NCBI GenBank assembly: GCA_013400155.1
Contig: VXBM01000237.1
Coordinates: 575,908 to 639,907 of the forward strand
From: Helopsaltes ochotensis
Taxonomy: Eukaryota > Chordata > Aves > Passeriformes > Locustellidae
Length of the DNA: 64,000 nt
Direction: 5' to 3'
This document shows, one piece after another, positions 26,132 through 41,100 of the stretch (position 1 is its first letter; every line of letters begins with the position of its first letter). The notes beneath the pieces are model-generated. The model did not search any database. It was not told the origin of the DNA and was given only the letters and a program-made list of their open reading frames with translations. Both the position numbers and the translations under genes were made by a program.

Positions 26132-29100
26132 AAAAGAAAAGAACACTGAATATTATTCCCCTTTTCCCATGTCCACTGAGCATACCTGGCAGTGCACCAC
26201 ACTATTGGTTGAGAGACTGCCCTTCAGAAACAGTGCAGAGACCTTTTCTAACTTTTCTTTTTTTCATTTCTGCATTCCTTCCTCCTACAAGCCTATCCAT
26301 CTTTTGAAAAAATGATAAAACTGAGTTTCTATGCCTTGTCTTTTCCTAGAAGACTGAACAAGAGGTTTGACTCCATCAGTCTCTGAGAACTTCTGCTAGA
26401 AGATCTGTTTTCTCTCTGTTGGGTGCATAACATTTATAGTATGTTCCTTAATCCATAAAATTCAGGACAGCAAACAAAGAAAAGAAAATTCTCTCTTTCT
26501 GTTTTCTTCAGTATGTGTTAGGAGAGCACAGATCTAAAAGGAAGGCCAGCCCTTCAACAGCTGCTGAAGCAACTTGAATAGGGGAAGCATACCCTATTTC
26601 TGCTCTTCCATACCTTTTCACCTTGCATTCATGTCACATCCAGCCCCAATATCAGACTTAGCTGTAGATTATCCTCAGAAGACTACAACCTTTATTACAA
26701 CTAGTGCACTACATAGTAATAACACTGTATTTTATATTGCATCCTGTAATTATGCTGGAAATACATTTGTCATTTACATCTACATAGCATGTTTACCTTG
26801 CACTACTTAATCCATATGAGAGGAAGACAATAAATTCTACAGAAACAGCATAGCAGTGACAATTATTGCACCATGAAGAAGCTTCCTTCCATTTGCTGAT
26901 GATAAATTAATTAGTCTTTTACTGCCTTTCCCCTCCTAGCTAAACTAGCAGCAGTATCACAAAGTAATCTTTGTTGAGCCAAGTGTAATTATAAAGAACA
27001 AGAATCCTTTGTCATGAAATTCTCAGATGATATGATGACTAAAACCATATGAGATTTTTCTAAATTTAAAGCAGGGCTTTCCACTGATGCATTTCCTTTC
27101 ACTGATTACAAAAATTATTATCAGATTTTAATGGAATTTCTAATAGTAGATTAAGACTTTCTCAATGAAATATTTAAATAGCAGACACCAGTCTAGGTGA
27201 AATAATTCAGCCCTGCAGGAAAGAAATACAAACGGTGCTGCATCATTCTGACAAACAATTATGTATTTATCATAATTGAAGCTGACATGCAGTCCAGTAA
27301 TAGGTTCCTGTTTTTCAGTTTTAAAATACTTCACCTAAATAAAACCATGTCAAATACACTTAAGCTATTTATACTGTTGTAGTCACGCTGAGTCTGCCAA
27401 ACTTTCACAAACACAACTGTCACTGCACAGCAGACAAAACTCAGTCTTGTCTTTTTCACTCAGTTAATGTATACAGCCAAGTTTTACCTTTCTACTTTTG
27501 TCCTCGTTATATAGTAGTACAAAACCAGTGAGTACTGTATAAAACAAGTATAATTCAAGCCAGTTTCTCTAAAACAATAACAGTATAGTAAAGGGATAGA
27601 AGGTATCAAATCTATCAACTCTAAAGTAATTGTGAAGTAAAATCAAGGATATCAGACACATACCTCAAATAAGAACATTTGGATTACCAGTTATTACATC
27701 CCCATGCTCTGAAATACCTACAGGAATTTTAGCTCTGACAGTGGTCAGTAAATCATCTCTCAGCCGTTCTTTATTACCCCAATGGTTTTCAAAGCTGCTG
27801 AGTAGCCAGATACATTATTATACCTTTTCACCAAGGCTTCCAGATGGCCCAGCCTCTCCAGGTAAACCAGCTGATCCCTGTATAAAAAGAAAACAGACTT
27901 TTACTTGCATGGTATCTATACTAGTTCATGGTCAGCAGCTCTCCAGCAACAGAGCAGGGTCCATTTCTTCCTCACTGAAGACCCCGTGTCTGTCTAAATG
28001 CACCTGTGGGAAAGTGAGGGCATGAGTTATTCTGGCTCACAGTCCAGGGAGAAGGACCCCTGCATCTCAGCAAACCAACTCCAAATGGCTACTGCCGAAA
28101 GAGAAATTACATTAATTTCATCACAGTACTACCCTACCAACTTAGATCTGCCACTGAGCTCAATCTTGCACTGCCAAAAGCTTTACCAACATACAAATAA
28201 AGATGATAATTGCTCTGCTAGCGCTGCAGTCTGACCACAAATTTCAAAGGGAATAAATTCAGTGGAACAAAGTAAAATGCAGTCAAAACAAAAATTATTT
28301 TGGATCAGGTGTTGTCAGAATTTTCCCTTAAAGAGTAGTAGCCCCAAATACCTTTGAAGTCCGAGGATCAGGGCCCTTCAGGCATTCAAAAATGAAATAA
28401 TTCCTGAGGCTCTCTCACAAATTTCCACTGGATAGAACCAGTATGACCATACTGAGACATTACAGGATGGGAAACATGAGAGGAAATACTTTTAAAAACC
28501 TTATTCCCAGTGCTTACAATTATGAAACCTAAAAGAAATTATAGTGCAAAGTTCCAATTGAGAAAAATATGACATATTGAAGAAAAAGCACTAAGTGCCC
28601 AGAGTACATTGCACGACTGCTCTTGGAACATGGCAGAAATGTGGAAGTTCCCAGTGATATAATACACAACTGTACAATGTGTACAACACTTTAAAAAGGG
28701 AAAAAAAAAGTTAGTTATGTCAAGTCACACATTGGCGTTGCCACCACTGTGTGTAGGAAGGAACTAGCATTAGCAGCACTACACTGGCATTGAAATGCGA
28801 TTTTTAAAAAAGGCAACACTTTAAAAAAATAAAAATCCAGCGTTTATCTGTATAATGTGAATACAGTCCAGCTTCAAGTACTTTAACAGAACAGGTGCAA
28901 AGTCAGTAGAGATTTTATGATTACTTGTTCTCTTGGACTGCTAGCTATGCTGGAAATCCCACAGTTTAAACATATTGCAATGAGCCAGTGATACAGCTGC
29001 CTTTGAGGCTGATGATACTGGCACAAATTACTTTATGGAAGGAACTAAAGAGATAAGCAGGCATCTCTATGGCAGCTGGACTGATACATTATGTGTGGGA

Positions 29101-32100
29101 ACTTGCGTATTATATGTCAGAAGTGAGATGTCTCTTGCCTTGGCAGCAGCCAAAGATGGGTCCAGGTGATATTGGCACTGAGGCAATGGCCCAGACGTCA
29201 CTGGCAGCAATGAGGGACTTTGTGATGAACTCTGAGAGCGAGAGCTCCCAGACAGAGCCAACAGCGGGCCTCAGTAGCAGGCAGAAATCTGTGAGACAAA
29301 GAATTATCCTGTACTCTTGCTTATCAAGGTAAGAGGTGTGGAGGTACAGTTTCAAAATGCTAAAGGCTAATCACTTTGATTTTCTTATTCCAGAAAGAAC
29401 AGAAGGCATAATCCAAAGTGAAACTCAGACCTATTCTCTTTCCACAGAGGCACTCCTGGTCTCCCACTGAATGCCACACTGTTTACAGGACTGAAGATGC
29501 TGATCAGAAAGATGGGGAGTTGTGCCTTGCGCCAGCAGTGAACCATTTCATATACAGCCTCTGATCAAGTTCTCTTTTCAATTCTGAACTACTGTCTTTC
29601 CAACTTGGTTGCTCTGGGGTGAAGGAACTGGAATGATTAGCAAGCAGTGACTGTGAATGTGCTGTTGTATTCCCCCGCACATTAGGGCAAGCCTATGGCA
29701 CCCTCCAGAGCGAGGACAGAAGCTGGTTATTAAATAGTTTTCTATAGATTGGCTATTCCTCAAAAGTAGTTAAGAAAATTTACAGCAAAAACACTAAGAT
29801 GGTTGATACAAAAGATGATAAAAGAAACTTGGCGTAACTGGAATTGGATATCTAGGGAAAGCAAAACAATAGTTAAGATGACTAGAAGTGAAGCCAGTGA
29901 AATGCCAAAAGCAGCAGGGACTTCAGGGGCAGAAAATTCATGACAGGTTAACTAAATGCCCTTCCACCCCTCTATTCAAAACAGAGACTGAGAAAATGCT
30001 AGGGCTGGTAGGCACAGAGGCAAGATAACCAAAAAACTTACTTAGGAATATAATTTTGAATTTTCAAACAATTAGTAGCATTTAGTGAAAAGAAAGTAAA
30101 GAGAGCAAAACATCTTGTTCTGTTAACATATTAGCCATAAAATTACGTTCTCCCTACGTTATTCCCTACAGACTTTCTGTAAGGTCATGAGGCTCTTAAA
30201 ATTCCAGATTTGGACTGGCTTGGTATTAAGACCAGCTACCAAGACTGGATTGAGGTTTCAACTCTCTCTCCATCTGATGTATGAAAATGAATACAGTGCA
30301 AAGCAGATCTGTTGAATCAATGTCTTCCAGCATCCCTTCAATCCTCTGGGAACAGTGGTGCATTCCAAATACAAAATTGAATGTATTAGAAAACAAAAAA
30401 AAGTAAATCAAAAATTCTGAAGTGATTAAAAAAAGAAATCAGCTACCTATCAAAAAATAGTCATCAACTTTCATTAAAAGAACTTGTGTAAAAGTCTCCA
30501 GTGACAAAACCAGCATAACAACAGAATTTTAGAAACCTTCTTGACAGGAGCATTTTGTGGAAAATGAATCAGAGACCAGATCTCACAACTAACACATGCC
30601 TGAGAAAGACAAAAACATCTTGCCAGGGCATATGCTCCGTGTTAGAAACTGGACTGTAGTTGAATAATTGAAAACACATTGTACACTTCATGCAAACCCA
30701 AGCATGGAGTAATCCATTGAAAAACCTGGTAGTGAGAAATGAATATACAGCTGGTTCCAAACATTCCCATGGGAGCAGTTACCTGCCAGGTTGTTCTTCA
30801 ATATGTTCTTCAGTAGTAATTGAAAAGTTTCCAATCCAGTGCTATTTCATGTACAGTTCAGCATTCTCAAATATTTTTATTCAATGTTGATTTGATGAGA
30901 TGACATAATAAATTTAAAATACTATCTTGTCACAATAGCATTTTTCTATTAGCTTTCTGTCTGTTGAGAAAGTTACTTGGTAATCAACTAGAGGTGATAA
31001 TTTGAGTGAAAATCTGATATTTGCTACAGCCAATGGAGGAAATGAATAAGAGTAGAGATGCACCACATTTCTACCTTGCAGCTGATATTTCACTCAATTC
31101 TTTAAAGGACTCAAAAATTCAACTACCTGAATATTTGAAAGGCAAAATGTACTGCACAAATCACCTAATCTACAGCAGCTTTAAGAAAGAAATAAACAGA
31201 TTAAATTTTGCTTCCAGTGTAAAGTAGGGTAATTCTGTTTGATAGCACTTGTAGAGGAATGCCTGAATTTAGGGGAAGCTGCCTGACAAAGTGGGGGTAG
31301 GATGTGCTCACTGACAAAACCTTGGAAGCTAAACTGCAGATACCATGTGCAGGTACTATTCCTCTAGCTGAAACCAAATGATAAAGAGAACCACTAGAAA
31401 GTCCTTCAAGAAAAATGAGCAACAGCTTGATGAAGCTAACCTCTAGATCCTGTAACTTTCTCCCCTCTTCTCAGCAGGAACTATACTATATCAGGTCAGG
31501 TAGGGTAAAAACAAGAAGCACAACCCAAGACACAGAAGTATTTTTATTACCATTCACTGTTAAGTCCTTCACAGAACTTACAATAATCTCTATCCAACTG
31601 CTTCCTGAAAGCAGCTGAAGCAGTTCCTTCTTTGGAAGCCTTGGCAATGTCCCATGCATTCACCAGACTTTTTAAAAAAAGGCTTTCCTCAATTGACTTA
31701 TCTTTTGGCCTATGGTTTAAAATTCTTTTTTGTATTTCCCTAAAGCCCAGACTTTTCATGGTAATTCAAACAACTCCTTCTTTTGAGCATCCTGAACACA
31801 TCAGTTAAAGTTCACTTAATCTTTTCTTCAAGCAAAAGGAATTGCAGTTTCCATTCTCCCTGACTTATGCGTCCCTGGCACCTAATCCAGCTAATTTTTA
31901 CCTCTCTGAAAGATGCGGTAATTGCTTTATGGTTATTCTTCCCAAAAGCAACTCAGCTACAAGGCACATGGCCTGACTGCAATATTTTATTGCCATTCAC
32001 AGACTCCTGCAACACTGACCATTTGCAGCCTGCTCTGGAGCTGCCATCGACAGCCTGAACATCACTGTTTTTTCTTTGCTGCCTTGTAAGGTTATTTTTT

Positions 32101-35100
32101 CATGGCAAAGCACTTTTTATTTCAGCTTGGTTTCCTTCTGTTGTTTCAAAAACTATGTGCAACCAGAGAAATTTGCTGACATATAATTTCTGAAGATTAT
32201 TTTTCCAGGATTTGTGTTCATGAACTCTGCCTTTTGACACCAGTTGCACATACTACAGCTGACAGCTCTACCCTTGTACTCTGCCTCAATATGTGCATAA
32301 ACATCAAGGATTTCTAATTCAGAAGTGTAAAGGCTGAATTTGTTTAACACAGGTGGTAAGGAAAAATAGGAATTAACTTGCACTTAGTCATTCAGAGTGG
32401 TGCAGCCTGGGTAAACACTAGCATTATCAAACACTAAAATAATCCTGGAAAACAACTGTTTTGAGATGAGTTCTGAATAATTCAATAAATAATTTTCTTA
32501 GATCGTCCCTGACATTTTAACAAACAGATCATTTGTATGAGATGCTTGAAGTTAGTTTCACATATTTGCTCTCCATCACTGAACAGCATCTTATCTAAGC
32601 TTATAAATAAAAAAATCTTATCTTATAAAAAAAATCCAGTTGCACATGTCAGCAAAGTCAGATTTTCCTCTCCCAAAATGTAAGGGGAATTTTCTCAGTA
32701 GCTGAAGGGGTTGTTTCTTTTGGCATGGCTTCCAAAAGATTTTGTCTCATCAGCAGTGTACATTTGCTCTGTCTGCTGTTCCCTTGCCTCTCACTATCTT
32801 AACCAATCCCTCTTCAGTCGGACCTGATGGTCCTGCACTTAACCAAATATCCTGCAGCAAGGAACAGCTGCTGGATTCTACCACAGCTCAGGGCTCTGCT
32901 GAACCAAGCAGCCCCACCTGAATCTGCTCCCTTCCCCTTTAAACAAACACAACATATACTGTAGACAGAAAAACAGTTTTTGTTGTAGGACTTGATTAAG
33001 GAACAGTGTCTGAAGTCTGACTTTAGGCACATTCCTGACCTACTCTTAAATGTGTGTCATTTAAGCTTACAAGGACAGCAAACATTTCATAAATTTAGTC
33101 TACTCTGTTTCCACAGTGGACAGGCATCCAGAAATATTTTGGCAGAAATATTCTCTGAAGAATCAGCAGCTTCATGTGACCTAAGAAATGCTGCCTCTAG
33201 CCTATTGACAGAGCTGTATTTCAGCTTACATGCTCCACCTTACAAGGCTGAAAAACCAAGTGTTGAAGTCCAATCTCCTGCAGTTGAAATTTCCCTGCTC
33301 GTGCAGAGTTGCCATCTGTACTTTTCTAAGCATGTACTAAGCAGGACTTGGAAAAGCTGCTACAGAAAATAAATAATTATTTGGCACCTCAAACAGCAGT
33401 GGCAGACATTTTAGTGAAAAATAGGCCATGAATTATCATTCATAAGAGGAATTATCATGTCATGAGGGGAAGCAAGCAAATTGAGAGAAACAAGAAAAAT
33501 ATTGGTACAATCTTTTGGTATCAATAGCAGACAGGTACACATGGTCATGGTGTAATTTGCTATGAATTCAGCATTTACAGGATTTATTATTGCAAAATTG
33601 CTTCTTTGGACAGCTTATTCAGGAAATACACTAGTTATCACTTGGAAAACTGGAATGCTGTGATGGATTCCCCATTGCTAAAAAGCAGTATAATATATTT
33701 TTACCATGGACTTAAAAATATGTGTTATATCCTGTAATTTGAAGAAATCTGTCCATAGAGATAATTAATAAACAGAAAACCAAAGCCAAGCCAAAAAGGG
33801 AAGCTGGTGAGGTCGTGGTGTAGAAGGGAGAAACCAAATACGCAGGATTTTTTAGACATTGGGCTTATTATCACATTTTAGCAACTTCTTTTTCCCTTTG
33901 CCTTTACTATTGAATAAACTGTACAGTACTTGTAAATTTTTTACTGCTATTTGTACAGTTCCCCTTTGTATTTAGCGTGACCAAGCACCTGGTAGCACAC
34001 AAACTCCACAAAGCATCAGTAAGGACAGATGCCTTACTCTATATCTTTTTTTGACTCCATCTCAAAATCTGTCCCAGCGGTTGGTAGCACTTGTGCTTTG
34101 TTTTAGCAAATTTTGTTCTATTTTTCAAACTTTTTGTTTGTTTGTTTTGCATGTGGCATGTTTGATTCCAGAGATGTCCTTGTGGCATCAGAGCCAATAC
34201 TGAATAGCAGGGAGTGGATTTATCTGTGAATTAAGAATCCATACTCTATGTGTATGCCAAGGGAAAGAGAAATTACTTGTTATAAACAGAAGCCAGTTGA
34301 GAAGCTGGAAGCAAAATCTGCGTCCAAAGCATACAGAAGTGAATATTTTGCATCAGGACTCACATCTGGAAAAGCATTTTATGCAAATAAGAAAAACCAT
34401 CATCATCCTGTTAGTACTTCTCAATTCTTTTTGGAAAAGCTTAACTGTTACAGACTGCAGTGGTGAATAAGGTGAAGGAAAGGGGATTTGAAGCGTTGAG
34501 TGTGCTTGGGTCTCCTCTTGGTCTTTCACTACTGGCCTCATTGACAACAAAATATATATTATCTCCCTAAAGATCATGTAGTGGGCACTGGTCCTCTGCT
34601 ACCAGATAATGCAAAGGTAACAACACATCAAGGGCCTATGAAGGTCATTTGATTAGATACATGTACATAAATTAGAAGACATTCTACAACCACTGGTAAA
34701 AATAAGTAATATTTATCAATAACTTAGAAACTATTTCAGTTTTCAGGTATTGTGTGCCATCCTGTATCACATGTAAATTCTCCAAATATCACATGTGGGA
34801 AATGGTAACTAATGATGGGCCATAATTATCTTTCTTTATAACATTGTAAGAGGGATGCAACATCCCCTTGTTTGACATAGAAAATATTATTTAATTCTTG
34901 CAGCTTGACCTTGACTACAGTTAGCTAGCTGGTATGATTATTTTATTCAACATCAATTCAACTTATCATTATTGATTATGTGTTTGAGCTAGTAATTACT
35001 ACATAGAATGGAGCTCTTTCAGTGGTGAAAGACATTATGTTCATACAAAATATCTGAATTGTGGAAAATTTGTCCACTGAATTCAAGTTCACCGAGGAGC

Positions 35101-38100
35101 AAAAAATAATTCTATGTTAAATCCAGAAAATTAAGGTTAAGTAACTAGCTTCTCTGACTGTTTCATGTACTATTATTGATGTAATGACTTAAGATTGAGA
35201 CTAGCTTTGTCTTTTGTTGAGGGTTTTGGTGCATGTAGCACTCTACAACATAGTAAATGCTATCAGATTTCCCTAACATGTTACAGGCTGAAGAACAGAA
35301 TTCACATGTAATAAAAGCTACACTTGGAGATATGCTGGATGACTTTCAAGGTGACCATACAGCACATCATGGCACCATTGGTTTGTGTGTAAGCAGAAAC
35401 TTCTAACTGATTGAGAATCCAGTTTCTTAGTCCTCTTCCCCAGAGTACAATCTCCAAATTGCACAGTGGAGCTGGACTTGACCAACAGGCAGTTTGTAAA
35501 ATTTCTGCAATAACCAACCATCTGATGAGTTGCCTCAGGTACATCGGTTCGGTATTTTGCAGACAATGGGGAGCTAACTCTGACTACCAACTAAGGTGAA
35601 CAGAGTTTATGTGAGTAGTACAGCACCAAGCCCAAACCAGTACGTGGTATCTCTCCTCAGCATTTGTTAACTCTAGAAATAAAATCAATTTAATCATGTT
35701 CTACACAACATTTGGTTAACTAAGCATGGACCAACAAGCTCACATCTGCTCATAAATACCAGACAAAAGTTAAAAATACAAAAGGGCAGGGGATGAAATT
35801 AAGTAGAGAGAATTGCAAAGTGGTATGTTTCAGTGGGAATAATCAACTAAAAAACCACCTACAGTGGAAGAACTGCAAGAGATAAGATCTTTAAAAACGA
35901 AGGATAGGAGACTGTGGATCTCAGACTGAATAACACACTACTGTAAAAATGAGCACATCTATGCAAGAAGTAGGCTTGTAAGAAGCAATGTTTCCTTTCT
36001 CTCAGTATTCTTAGCAGTTTGGGCAGTAGGCTGGAGTCACAGATGTTTGGATGAATTAGAAACAGGCTACAGAGGAGTTAGAATGTGACTTAAATTATCT
36101 CAAAAACACGACAGGCTAATTGAATTGGGACTATTAAGCCTGAAAAGAAAGGATGAAAACGGCACAGAATAACAACCACCATATGTAAAATGCTGTTTCC
36201 AGCAAAAAGGAATCAGGTTACACAACTGGAAGAACTTTTTTTAGAAATAGAGAAGCCCTGCTCTTGGAGCTTTTTAATAACTGGCTAGACAAATATTTGT
36301 CAGAAATTATGTAAAGATAACAGATCCTGCCTAGGCAGAAAAGGATGGACTACATGTCACCACAAGATCACCTTGAGCTCTGTGATTTTATGGAGCATAG
36401 ACAGAACAAGCCTGCAAAACACATCTCAGGCTAAATGTAGCCTCTCAAATGATTTAACTGGAAAAGGATCACTTGTTCACTAACACAGACGTGCCTTGGA
36501 AAACCCCTACAACCACTTCCAATATTCACACAACATATTGGGAGAAAAGCAGAATAATTTTGGAAAATGCTTAAAATGAGAAATTTCTTTAAATAGAATG
36601 AATCTCAAAGACTACAAAGATATAACTGCCATACTAACAGCTTCAAATACAGGCAAGCTTCATCAGACAATGTCTGCAACAAAGTATTCATTCACTCCCA
36701 AATAAAACAGAATTAAAAATTAATCCAGAAAGAGAATTCAAGCTTACTGCTTCACCAGTTTTTCCAAGGTTTCCTTGGTCTCCTTGTTCTCCCTGTTAAA
36801 TGTAGAAAACAGATGATGTAGTTCACTAGAAAAGTAATTTCTTTCATATGTGTATATTAAAATCCTCTGTTTTCCTAGGAGCCTCTTTATTTTCTAAATT
36901 ACATCTGCCAATTAAAACTTTAAAAGCTAAAATTAAGTAACCAAAACAATTTTTGTCAGTGGTTAATTTTGATTTGGTAAAATGATGTTCTAAGGTATTC
37001 AGATTTGTGTGCAAAAATAAAAACTAACAATTAAGTGCTCAGGAAACACATTAGATCAGCAAATACTATAAATTAATTATTCTTTTTTTTAATTTAAATT
37101 TTTCTTTCAGCAAATTACCTTTACTATTTCACTACTGCTTCAAAGGTAAATGTTGCCTGTGCACTTTATTGATAATAGTAATTTTGTTATGAAATATTAG
37201 GAAAATTGATATTTGAATGACATTTTAACAAACTTCTCTCCCTTCCCCCGAAATCCTGAGACCATCACTAAGTATTAATTAATTCTGTTCTCCAAAATAG
37301 CACTGTTATATAAATGTACTTTTTGCTGTGTATTTCACAGGTGGAAGCTAGGTGCACAAACACTACTGATATCTGGCTGCGACTATAATCTGTTATCTAA
37401 TAACTGATGAACAGTTATTTGCGTACTATTTACACAGATTGCAGATCAGCACTGGGAAATTCTGCTGCTGCAAGCTCCTCTTTTGAGTTGCAGCACTTCA
37501 TCTCATCCCCATTCACGCTTCCAAAATCCTGCCAGTGTAGGAATTGCCCCGAGTCCCTTGTTGCCCCCAGTCCAGGCACCCTCACATTCCCAGGCTGTTT
37601 TGTTTGATCTCCTTTTAGCAGGTGTAGTCTTTGCTCACACATCCCTGTCTCCTAGAGTGGCACAATTTTCTCCTTTTTCAAAATGGGATCTTGCAAGAAA
37701 GTAGAATCATCAGTTTGGTATACATTTATATTCTTTGGAAGCATGTGTGCTCATATCCTTTCACTGGTATGTCACTGTAAACAGCTGTGTATAACTCTAT
37801 TCAAAATATATTCTATTTCAGATGTAAAACCATCACTTACCTTTAAACCTTCTGGTCCAGGATCACCTACATAACCTTTCTGTCCTGGCTTTCCCTAAAA
37901 TGAGGATTAGAATAAAATACTGTATATATTTTATTTCAAAAAGATAATTTCATCCCAGTTTATCTATCAAAATACATGCACTAAAAATGTACAGTTCAGT
38001 AATATTTAATACAGAAAATTTAAGCAAGTATATTTAGAAATCTATATCTGAAAATACACTGTTAAGTATTTCATCAAATACTGGAACAGTAAGCAAAATT

Positions 38101-41100
38101 TGTATTAAGCCTTACAGCAGTTAACACTGAGGAAAAACTGTCAAGGTGACATTCTCTCCTGGTTAATTCAAGCAGAATAGGGACTCTAAACTAATAAAAT
38201 CTGATGCCTAGACTTCAGGGACTGGTGTCATAACTGTCCTTCCTCAACCAGACAAAATCAGCTCAAACACCCTCTCCTCTTTATTCAGAAAATTGATGAT
38301 TTTGAGCCTCATTTCTCTTCACTAGCATTTTGCTCCGGACAGATCTTGTTACTATGATACTCTGGTAATAACACTGTTAGCCAGAAGAGATACAGCAACA
38401 TCCACCAGAGCAGGAGGCCACAAAGTGACAGGATCTTAGAAGCTCTTTACAACATGCATCCCTCCCTCTGTCCTCACTCACACAGACCACAAAGGCACAC
38501 ACACTAGAAAGCTTTCCCCTTTAATTTTCAATTAGATATTTATAATTTAATTATGTCTCTCTGTTAAGAAATTCTCCCTATCACTGCACTTTACTTCCTC
38601 TACAACAAAAAACATGGCCTAACCATTTGGCTATCGGGACAGCACAGCCCTGCTTGGACAAACTTTCCCCATCTGCTCTGAGGAAAAGGCCCTAGTCCAG
38701 CAAATAAAGGTCCAGGGGACTGGACCCAGCTCTTGGGCAAGTTGCTGATGAGATCGCTGGAGGCTGACAACTGGAGAAAGAAAATCAATTCAACATTTTA
38801 ATGATTCAGTATCAAAACCATGCAGATTTGTGCTTAAAAAGAAATTCTCAGCAGCTGTTCCAGCAAACGGAATAATTGGAATTGCCAGAGTCCATAATAA
38901 GAGCTTTCCATTGCACATAAGCTGTCCTGAGAAAAGAGCAACTAAAGCAACAGATAATAAAAGGTTCCTTTAAAAGAGACAAAATTTTTTTCATTTGGCT
39001 CTTTTGCCTCAGCTGCTCTGTGCCTCTCTCTCAGAGCACAACACGTGTATTAGTTTCTGGGCATCTGAGAAATTTTCTATATGGCTTAAAATTATACTGT
39101 CTTAGCAGGTTCCATGACTTCTCATATTAATCCCTTTCTATCCTCTCATTCTCTCTGCCTATCTGAGCGATTTCATTTTGCCCAACAAGTTCCAACGAAT
39201 AAAATCACTTTAGGAACATATTTTTGGTTTTGCCAATAGACCAAAATATTGTACAGCCAGGAATGCAGGGAGAAAAGACCATGAAGAGAAGTTCTGAGAG
39301 AACCAGATAAAGCAAGCCATGTCTTTCCACAAGGCTTAACAAAGAACCAGTGATGGACTTCTGCAGGTTACCACATGCTGTTTAACTACTTTGTTGTAAA
39401 GAAAATTAAGGTCTTTCCATACAGCAAGACTGTAACATAAAGATGTTTTAAGTGAAATTCATCAAAAGAAATCTAGTGGCCCCTACTAACTATCTTGATA
39501 ATTTTAAGTCTTATGAGAACTGAACTGAGGTACAGCTTGTAAAGGTTTTTTGGCTGTCACTCCTCAGCTATGTACTAACTGCAAAGGACATAGAACAGAT
39601 GGAAGTTGATCAGAAAATAGAACAAGTGGATTTAACTGGTAAAGCAATCTGAAACACATGGATTTGGCTTTAAACAGAAATACAATACATTTACACATGG
39701 AGGAAAAGCCATTGACAGAAGGTTAAACTAGGGATGGCTGCTTTTTTGCTTGCAAACCCCTGAGAAAATTACTCTTCCAGGGCAGGGTAATCCCAAAGGA
39801 AATGTCTGTTTCCTAAAATACTAAATAAAAGTTCTACCCCTCTCTTTCAGGAAACAGCAACCGTGTTTCCTTTCACCTCACAGCTGGTAGGTAGAGGTGT
39901 GTATATATTAATATAAATATCTCTCACTATCACTCTATTTCAATCCCTCCATAAGCTTCCCATATGCCTTCAGCCCACAGGCACTTCCAGAAAATACTGC
40001 ACTGGGGGTGTGGAGCAGATTCAAGAACATCAGGAGAGACTGCTCATCTTATGACTATATAAACTCCAATAAATTCCAGCTTCTGTTTAACACAAGTAGC
40101 TCACAAAGGAATCAACTTGCAACAGTTCCTTTTTATTTTCTGGTCATTTTAAAAGAATCTCCACTTTTTAAAAGGCATTTTCTTCTCCAGCAATGAAGAT
40201 AGAAAAAAAAAAGGCAAAAAAAGCACCAGTGCTTGCATTGACTGAGCTACACTGACAGTTACAGTGTAACCTTAATATTTGGATAGCCTTTGAGAGAGGG
40301 TTAAGTGGGAGGAAACTGAATAAACAGTCACATCTTTAGTATGGCAACTCCTGGTTTTTAATAGAATAAGCAAGCACAAAAAAAAATCAGCCTTTTTAAC
40401 GTAGAAGGATTAATTTAAGAGAATGTAAGTATTTGACTTTGGAATAGAATGGGTGGGAAGGTTTGGAAAGAATGAACGAAACATCAAATTATGTGATCAA
40501 ATTTAGCTCAAACACCTCTTCCAAACTTTAAACAGACTGAGGTCTTAGGAACTGAGATTTATCCTGAGTAAGCTGGGGAACATCCTCAGTTTTGTCTCCA
40601 GTTGCTTTAGACACATGGGAATTCTTTTTTGAGCTGGGACTGAGAACCCCTGTGCAGGTTCATATTCAATTCTGTTCCAGCAGAAGATGATCTATTTTGT
40701 TGGCAGCATTGGCCAGGTGGGTCCCAGGGGGTTTTGGTCTCTTTCATGTTTTTTAAAGCAAATGTTAGAAGCAAGGGCAGGGGAGGGAGGAGGGAGAAAA
40801 ATGAGGTGAAATTTTAAGGCTGCCAGCTTGCCACATGCCTAAACCTGAACTAGGGACTGGATATTTTGCCCTGAAATTGTAAAAGAGATGAGGATTCCAG
40901 AAGCACTAGAAACCCGCTCCATTATTTTTTCATAAGGATAATAAAAGGTTATATATATCACCTACAAGGATACTTTACCTACTTCAGACAAGTCCTAGAA
41001 AATTAAATAAGAGTGGCTGAAAAGTGGACTAACCTATTTAACCATGGCCACAAATTAAGTCTGTGGGGCAGGAAGCAAGGTTGTAGTGAGAAAAACTCAG

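Larger units (their letters stand above)
27878..36747 (-). other. Intron 12/13, 8.9 kb, largest of the window
   Basis: Contains the degraded CR1-like copy (36121-36392), the weak LTR-like stretch (33780-34110), a short near-palindrome at 33006-33030, a plus-strand open frame bounded by splice-like signals (29061-29328) and a 70-codon minus-strand frame (31547-31759). No collagen exon was found in it. Confidence 0.75.

Noticed and set aside
25972..26202. 76-codon minus-strand frame with a poly-Phe run joined to collagen triplets
   Set aside because: It reads through the T61 tract and the acceptor into local exon 14; the poly-Phe part is intron.
32814..32850. Possible extra collagen exon (minus strand reads GPSGPT)
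   Set aside because: Only two triplets, then the Gly period is lost, with no acceptor in the right place.
32992..33372. 126-codon plus-strand frame
   Set aside because: No recognised family; its start coincides with the near-palindrome that also produces a frame on the other strand.
37483..37600. Possible extra collagen exon in a Gly/Pro-coding patch
   Set aside because: No Gly at every third codon in any minus-strand frame and no matching splice pair.
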